This document shows positions 14,950 to 17,514 of a DNA stretch of 17,514 bases, in pieces. The stretch spans positions 1 through 17,514 of the forward strand of contig JBDREF010000227.1 in the NCBI GenBank assembly GCA_043820045.1, written 5' to 3'. The translations under genes were made by a program, and so were the position numbers. Within the stretch, counting starts at the first letter, position 1; every line of letters begins with the position of its first letter. The DNA comes from JBDREF01 sp043820045. Its GTDB lineage: Bacteria > Planctomycetota > Phycisphaerae > Sedimentisphaerales > Anaerobacaceae. The notes beneath the pieces were generated by a model. It did not search any database, had not been told where the DNA came from, and worked only from the letters and a program-made list of their open reading frames with translations.

Positions 14950-16266
14950 TTAGTCCAAGCTTCGCAGCGATAATCCAAGGTCTCCGAGTGCTTTATTGAC
15001 CTCATTGAGGCTCGTTACGCCGAAGTTTTTGCAGCCAAGAAGCTCGGCGTCCGTCTTGGCTATCAACTCGCCGATAGTGCGGATGTTCAGCTTCTGAAGG
15101 CATTTCCGGGCACGCACCGACAATCGCAGGTCGTCAACCGCCTTGCTCTTCAATCCCTCGGTCCCGTCCGGCGCCACGGCCTCGTCGGCCGGCTCTGCCG
15201 AGACCAGTTGCCTCTCTTCCAGGGCCATGCCAAGGTACATTCCCTTCGGTTCGAGGATGGCTTTGATTTCCCTCAGCGAGGTTTCGCCGAAGTTCTTATA
15301 AGACAGCAGCTCCGCCTCGGTTATATTCAAGAGGTCGCCGAGTGTGTCAATTTTCATTTTCTTCAGGCAATTTCTGCTGCGCACCGACAGCTCGAAATCG
15401 GAGATAGGCGTTTCGAGAATCTGATTCTTGCGCGTCTTCTTCTTTTCCTTTTCCTCGTCATAGAACATCGTTTTCGAACTTTCGATGTCCTTTTTGAAAA
15501 GGATTGCCCTTTGGTGATTCGGGTGAGTCTCCAGCACGGCATCGACGCACTGAGTCGCCTTCTCCAATTGGCCGTTGTCTTCGTAAAGCACGGCCAGATT
15601 CAGCAATGTACTTACGTAAACCACCGAACCCGAGGCGATTTGCTTATAATAGTCGATGGCTGCTTCTTCCTCGCCAGAGAGGTCGCAGCGAAAGGCCAGA
15701 TGAAAAAGCGACCGCTGATGCTTCGGCGATAAATCCAGGGCTGCCTTGTAATTCTCCACCGCCTCTTTGTAGAGCCCCTGGACCTCATGAAGGCGGGCAA
15801 GCTGGTAGTGATACTCAACGCTGACATTTTGGAAGTTTGCGCAGGCTTTGAGTTCTTTCTCAGCAGCCTTGAAGTCCGACGCATAACGATACGTGGCGGC
15901 TTTTTCCAGCGTTACTAACACCTTATCCGCCTCGTAGTCCAGGCTCTTCTGCAGGCTTTCAATGGCTTGCTGGAATTCGCGGAGACGGCGAAGCGTGAAA
16001 GCTCGGTATATGAATTTCTCTTTGCAGTCGGCCGCCTTGGCAAGCTTGTCGGCTGCCTCGGCGTTCCTGCCGAGAATATACAGGCCGATCCCCAATGCAA
16101 GAGATGCCTTCTGCCCCGTCTTGGACATGTTTGCCTCCACCTGCTCGGCGAAACTGATCCGATTCTTTTCGCTGGAGTGGGCGAACTCAGACAGCGCCTT
16201 AATCTCTTCCATTGATGGTAAGTTGTCGGCAAACAAGCCGATTCCCGATTCTGTAACTGATTCCAT
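14950..16266 (-). CDS. TPR protein with two C-terminal RNA polymerase alpha-CTD-like domains
   Basis: The start is ATG 16266 (438 residues): GGGAG lies eight bases upstream, whereas the ATG nine codons earlier (16293) has no ribosome-binding site. Residues about 50-260 form at least five TPR-like helix pairs (for example YHYQLARLHEVQGLYKEAVE, and LLNLAVLYEDNGQLEKATQ), a protein-binding scaffold. A lysine/glutamate-rich hinge (270-281) leads to two helix-hairpin-helix domains resembling alpha-CTD: about 288-350 (ELSVRSRNCLKK ... KNFGETSLREIK ... YLGMALEE) and 377-436 (RLSVRARKCLQK ... KNFGVTSLNEVN ... GLSLRSLD). Compared with E. coli alpha, R296, N299 and C300 match R265, N268 and C269; in the second copy R385 and C389 match but N is K388. 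There is no signal peptide, so it is cytoplasmic. A role in transcription is inferred; function unknown. Confidence 0.88.
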   Translation of the reverse strand: MESVTESGIGLFADNLPSMEEIKALSEFAHSSEKNRISFAEQVEANMSKTGQKASLALGIGLYILGRNAEAADKLAKAADCKEKFIYRAFTLRRLREFQQAIESLQKSLDYEADKVLVTLEKAATYRYASDFKAAEKELKACANFQNVSVEYHYQLARLHEVQGLYKEAVENYKAALDLSPKHQRSLFHLAFRCDLSGEEEAAIDYYKQIASGSVVYVSTLLNLAVLYEDNGQLEKATQCVDAVLETHPNHQRAILFKKDIESSKTMFYDEEKEKKKTRKNQILETPISDFELSVRSRNCLKKMKIDTLGDLLNITEAELLSYKNFGETSLREIKAILEPKGMYLGMALEERQLVSAEPADEAVAPDGTEGLKSKAVDDLRLSVRARKCLQKLNIRTIGELIAKTDAELLGCKNFGVTSLNEVNKALGDLGLSLRSLD

Positions 16267-16428
16267 TGAAACTTCTCCCGTAACAATCAGCATTTAACGC
16301 ATAATAGCGGCCTGTACCGCCATCCCCGCCCCGCATCTTCGTGCAGGGCAAACCCCGGCAGTCCCATACCTTACAGTGAGACGCCTTACGGCGAAATCCA
16401 CGGCCGGTTGGTCATTTCCACGTAAAAC
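16267..16428 (-). promoter_or_regulatory. Structured leader of the TPR/alpha-CTD gene
   Basis: Between the predicted transcription start (near 16428) and ATG 16266 lie about 160 bases with several hairpins on the - strand: CGCC-GTAA-GGCG with a GNRA-type loop (16383-16394); an 8-bp stem GCCCTGCA/TGCGGGGC with one G-U pair and a 6-base loop (16328-16349); and GCGG/CCGC (16307-16320). Between the last two the RNA is G-rich. It resembles no riboswitch class that I recognise. Translation attenuation or protein binding is possible, but this is inferred from structure only. Confidence 0.4.
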
Positions 16429-16434
16429 CTGAGT

Positions 16435-16462
16435 ATTATACGCTTGATCGCAAGACTTGCAA
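16435..16462 (-). promoter_or_regulatory. Sigma70-like promoter of the TPR/alpha-CTD gene
   Basis: On the - strand, TTGCAA (16462-16457) and a perfect TATAAT (16440-16435) are separated by 16 bases. A run of six A (16471-16466) lies directly upstream of the -35, resembling a short UP element. It is the best promoter-like sequence in the window. It separates the TPR gene from the upstream glycosidase gene. Confidence 0.6.
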
Positions 16463-16484
16463 CAGATTTTTTGCCTACGCCGCT

Positions 16485-16502
16485 CCCGATGGCCTAATCG
16501 GG
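16485..16502 (-). other. Hairpin downstream of the DUF5060-like gene
   Basis: A perfect 6-bp inverted repeat CCCGAT/ATCGGG with a 6-base loop lies 50 bases past the stop of the glycosidase gene. A second possible stem GCCCG/CGGGC lies just before it on the - strand (16502-16524). Neither is followed by a U tract, so neither is a canonical intrinsic terminator. They may still mark the 3' end of that transcript. Confidence 0.3.
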
Positions 16503-16551
16503 CCCGGATATTCAGTTGTCGGGCTCATTTCTCTTATGTCTTCGGGTACGG

Positions 16552-17514
16552 CTATTTTCGCTTTATCAAAGCGACCCAGTCTTTGTCGGTCTCCTTGGGG
16601 GGTTGGCCGATGCCGACTGAACCGGGGCCTTTTATTGTGGCCTTCGTGCCGGACTGCAACACGCCGCCGGTACGGGGATTGAACCATTGTACACTGAAGG
16701 TTGCGGAGCTGTTGCCGAGGTCAAGACTTGTCGTGCCTCCGGCTGGCAGGTAAACGGCGTAAATCTGGCCGGCCCTGGCGAAACAATAGGCCTTCTCAGC
16801 CGCGATTAAGGTGTCGTCCGGAGCCATCTCCCAGAAGGGCAGATGTCTGTGAAAAAACTGGAGTGCATAGCGCGTCTGGTCCCACATAACGTCTCGCGAC
16901 CGCCAGTCCTCGCAGTTGATGTCCATGTGCTTGAAGCGGTGGCCGAAGTACCATTCCACTCCGGAGCCGCCGCCCATCAGATTGCCCCAAAGCGCCAGTT
17001 TGCGAGGACCGTCATGGTCCGGGTCGTTAGCGTCAGGCACAACGCCGTGGCTCGCGGGTGCCTGTTCGTCACCGAAAATAGCCCACTTGCGCCCCGCCTC
17101 GGCCGAGAGCTGCCGAAGAGTGACGGCGTCGCCGTGGTAGCGGTTCAGCGCGCTCTGGATCGACGAAGCTTCGAAGCCCGAATCGCCCAGAATCCCTTTG
17201 TAGAACTCAGGCGATTGATTATTGTGCGTATGGACCGTGATCGGGTGGTCGTAGGGATCCATAGCTCGAATGTACGCGGCGATCTGCTTGCGGTCCTTGT
17301 CGGGCGTGTTGTTTTCCTCGCCGAGGTTCCAAATCACAGCCAGGTGGTGGCTGAACCGCGCGATCAGTTCACGATAGTAGAGCTTTCGTATCGGATTCAA
17401 GCCCGCGGATCCGCCCAGATTGCGGTCGTTCTCGGTCTCCTGCGTCACGAAGTGCAGCATTATCCCCAGGTGATCCATGTGCGAAAAGACGATCTCCCAC
17501 TGGTCGAGTTTGCT
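16552..17514 (-). CDS. DUF5060/collagenase-type putative glycoside hydrolase, C-terminal part
   Basis: The frame is open through the right edge (visible from SKLDQWEIVFSH), so this is the last 320 residues of a longer protein; the ATG at 17478 is internal. It resembles the apiosidase/DUF4038-DUF5060 class of TIM-barrel proteins. Counting from the Met at 17478, AVIWNLGEEN (47-56) ends a beta strand where clan GH-A enzymes carry the acid/base, and WAIFGDEQAP (132-141) could hold the nucleophile; both assignments are inference. MGGGSGVEWYFG (168-179) and CEDWRSRDVMWDQTR (189-203) are strongly family-like. The C-terminal beta domain, with AVYLPAGGTTSLDL and WFNPRTGG, matches the collagen-binding-like domain that ends these proteins. 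Probable role: cutting an environmental polysaccharide outside the cytoplasm. Substrate unknown; any signal peptide is beyond the window. Confidence 0.82.
   Translation of the reverse strand, partial: SKLDQWEIVFSHMDHLGIMLHFVTQETENDRNLGGSAGLNPIRKLYYRELIARFSHHLAVIWNLGEENNTPDKDRKQIAAYIRAMDPYDHPITVHTHNNQSPEFYKGILGDSGFEASSIQSALNRYHGDAVTLRQLSAEAGRKWAIFGDEQAPASHGVVPDANDPDHDGPRKLALWGNLMGGGSGVEWYFGHRFKHMDINCEDWRSRDVMWDQTRYALQFFHRHLPFWEMAPDDTLIAAEKAYCFARAGQIYAVYLPAGGTTSLDLGNSSATFSVQWFNPRTGGVLQSGTKATIKGPGSVGIGQPPKETDKDWVALIKRK

Noticed and set aside
16267..16293. Earlier ATG for the TPR/alpha-CTD protein
   Set aside because: No Shine-Dalgarno precedes 16293, while GGGAG is well placed before ATG 16266.
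16328..16375. G-quadruplex in the leader of the TPR/alpha-CTD gene
   Set aside because: Four G-runs exist on the - strand, but one loop is about 20 bases and holds a stable hairpin, so a quadruplex is not supported.

Overview
The window reads as a piece of an uncultured Planctomycetota-like chromosome, probably a Phycisphaerae or Sedimentisphaerales relative. The clues are a single very long SecD-SecF fusion, a TPR protein carrying two RNA-polymerase alpha-CTD-like domains, a DUF5060/collagenase-type putative glycosidase, and a SpoIID-domain lipoprotein in an otherwise Gram-negative-looking gene set (outer-membrane efflux lipoprotein, RND pump, YajC). This placement rests on gene content and is an inference. 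No rRNA, tRNA, CRISPR array, insertion sequence or phage gene was seen.

Left block, + strand (1-7376). The 3' part of a TetR/CecR-type regulator is followed with no gaps by an outer-membrane factor lipoprotein, a membrane-fusion protein and an HAE1-type RND permease. The junctions are a 4-base ATGA overlap, a 1-base gap and a 0-base gap, so this is one translationally coupled tripartite efflux operon with its own regulator as an early gene. After 182 bases comes a 6-phosphogluconolactonase, on the same strand but not obviously part of the pump operon.

Right block, - strand (17514-7396, read right to left). It holds a 5'-truncated DUF5060-like glycosidase; the TPR/tandem alpha-CTD protein, with a good sigma70-like promoter and a 160-base structured leader; a SpoIID/LytB-domain lipoprotein; then tgt, yajC and a fused secDF, which matches the classical tgt-yajC-secD-secF gene order; and last a small membrane-anchored LysM protein that converges on the phosphogluconolactonase gene, 19 bases apart. 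The block leans towards the envelope: protein export (YajC, SecDF), peptidoglycan binding or cleavage (LysM, SpoIID) and an extracellular-type glycosidase.

The most unusual gene is the TPR/tandem alpha-CTD protein (14950-16266). Its first CTD-like domain keeps the arginine, asparagine and cysteine that in E. coli alpha contact UP-element DNA. The second keeps the arginine and cysteine but has lysine for the asparagine. Other points worth checking are the enlarged periplasmic regions and extra membrane segments of the SecDF fusion, a heptamer repeat that encodes the end of tgt, and a cysteine-rich variant of the SpoIID signature.
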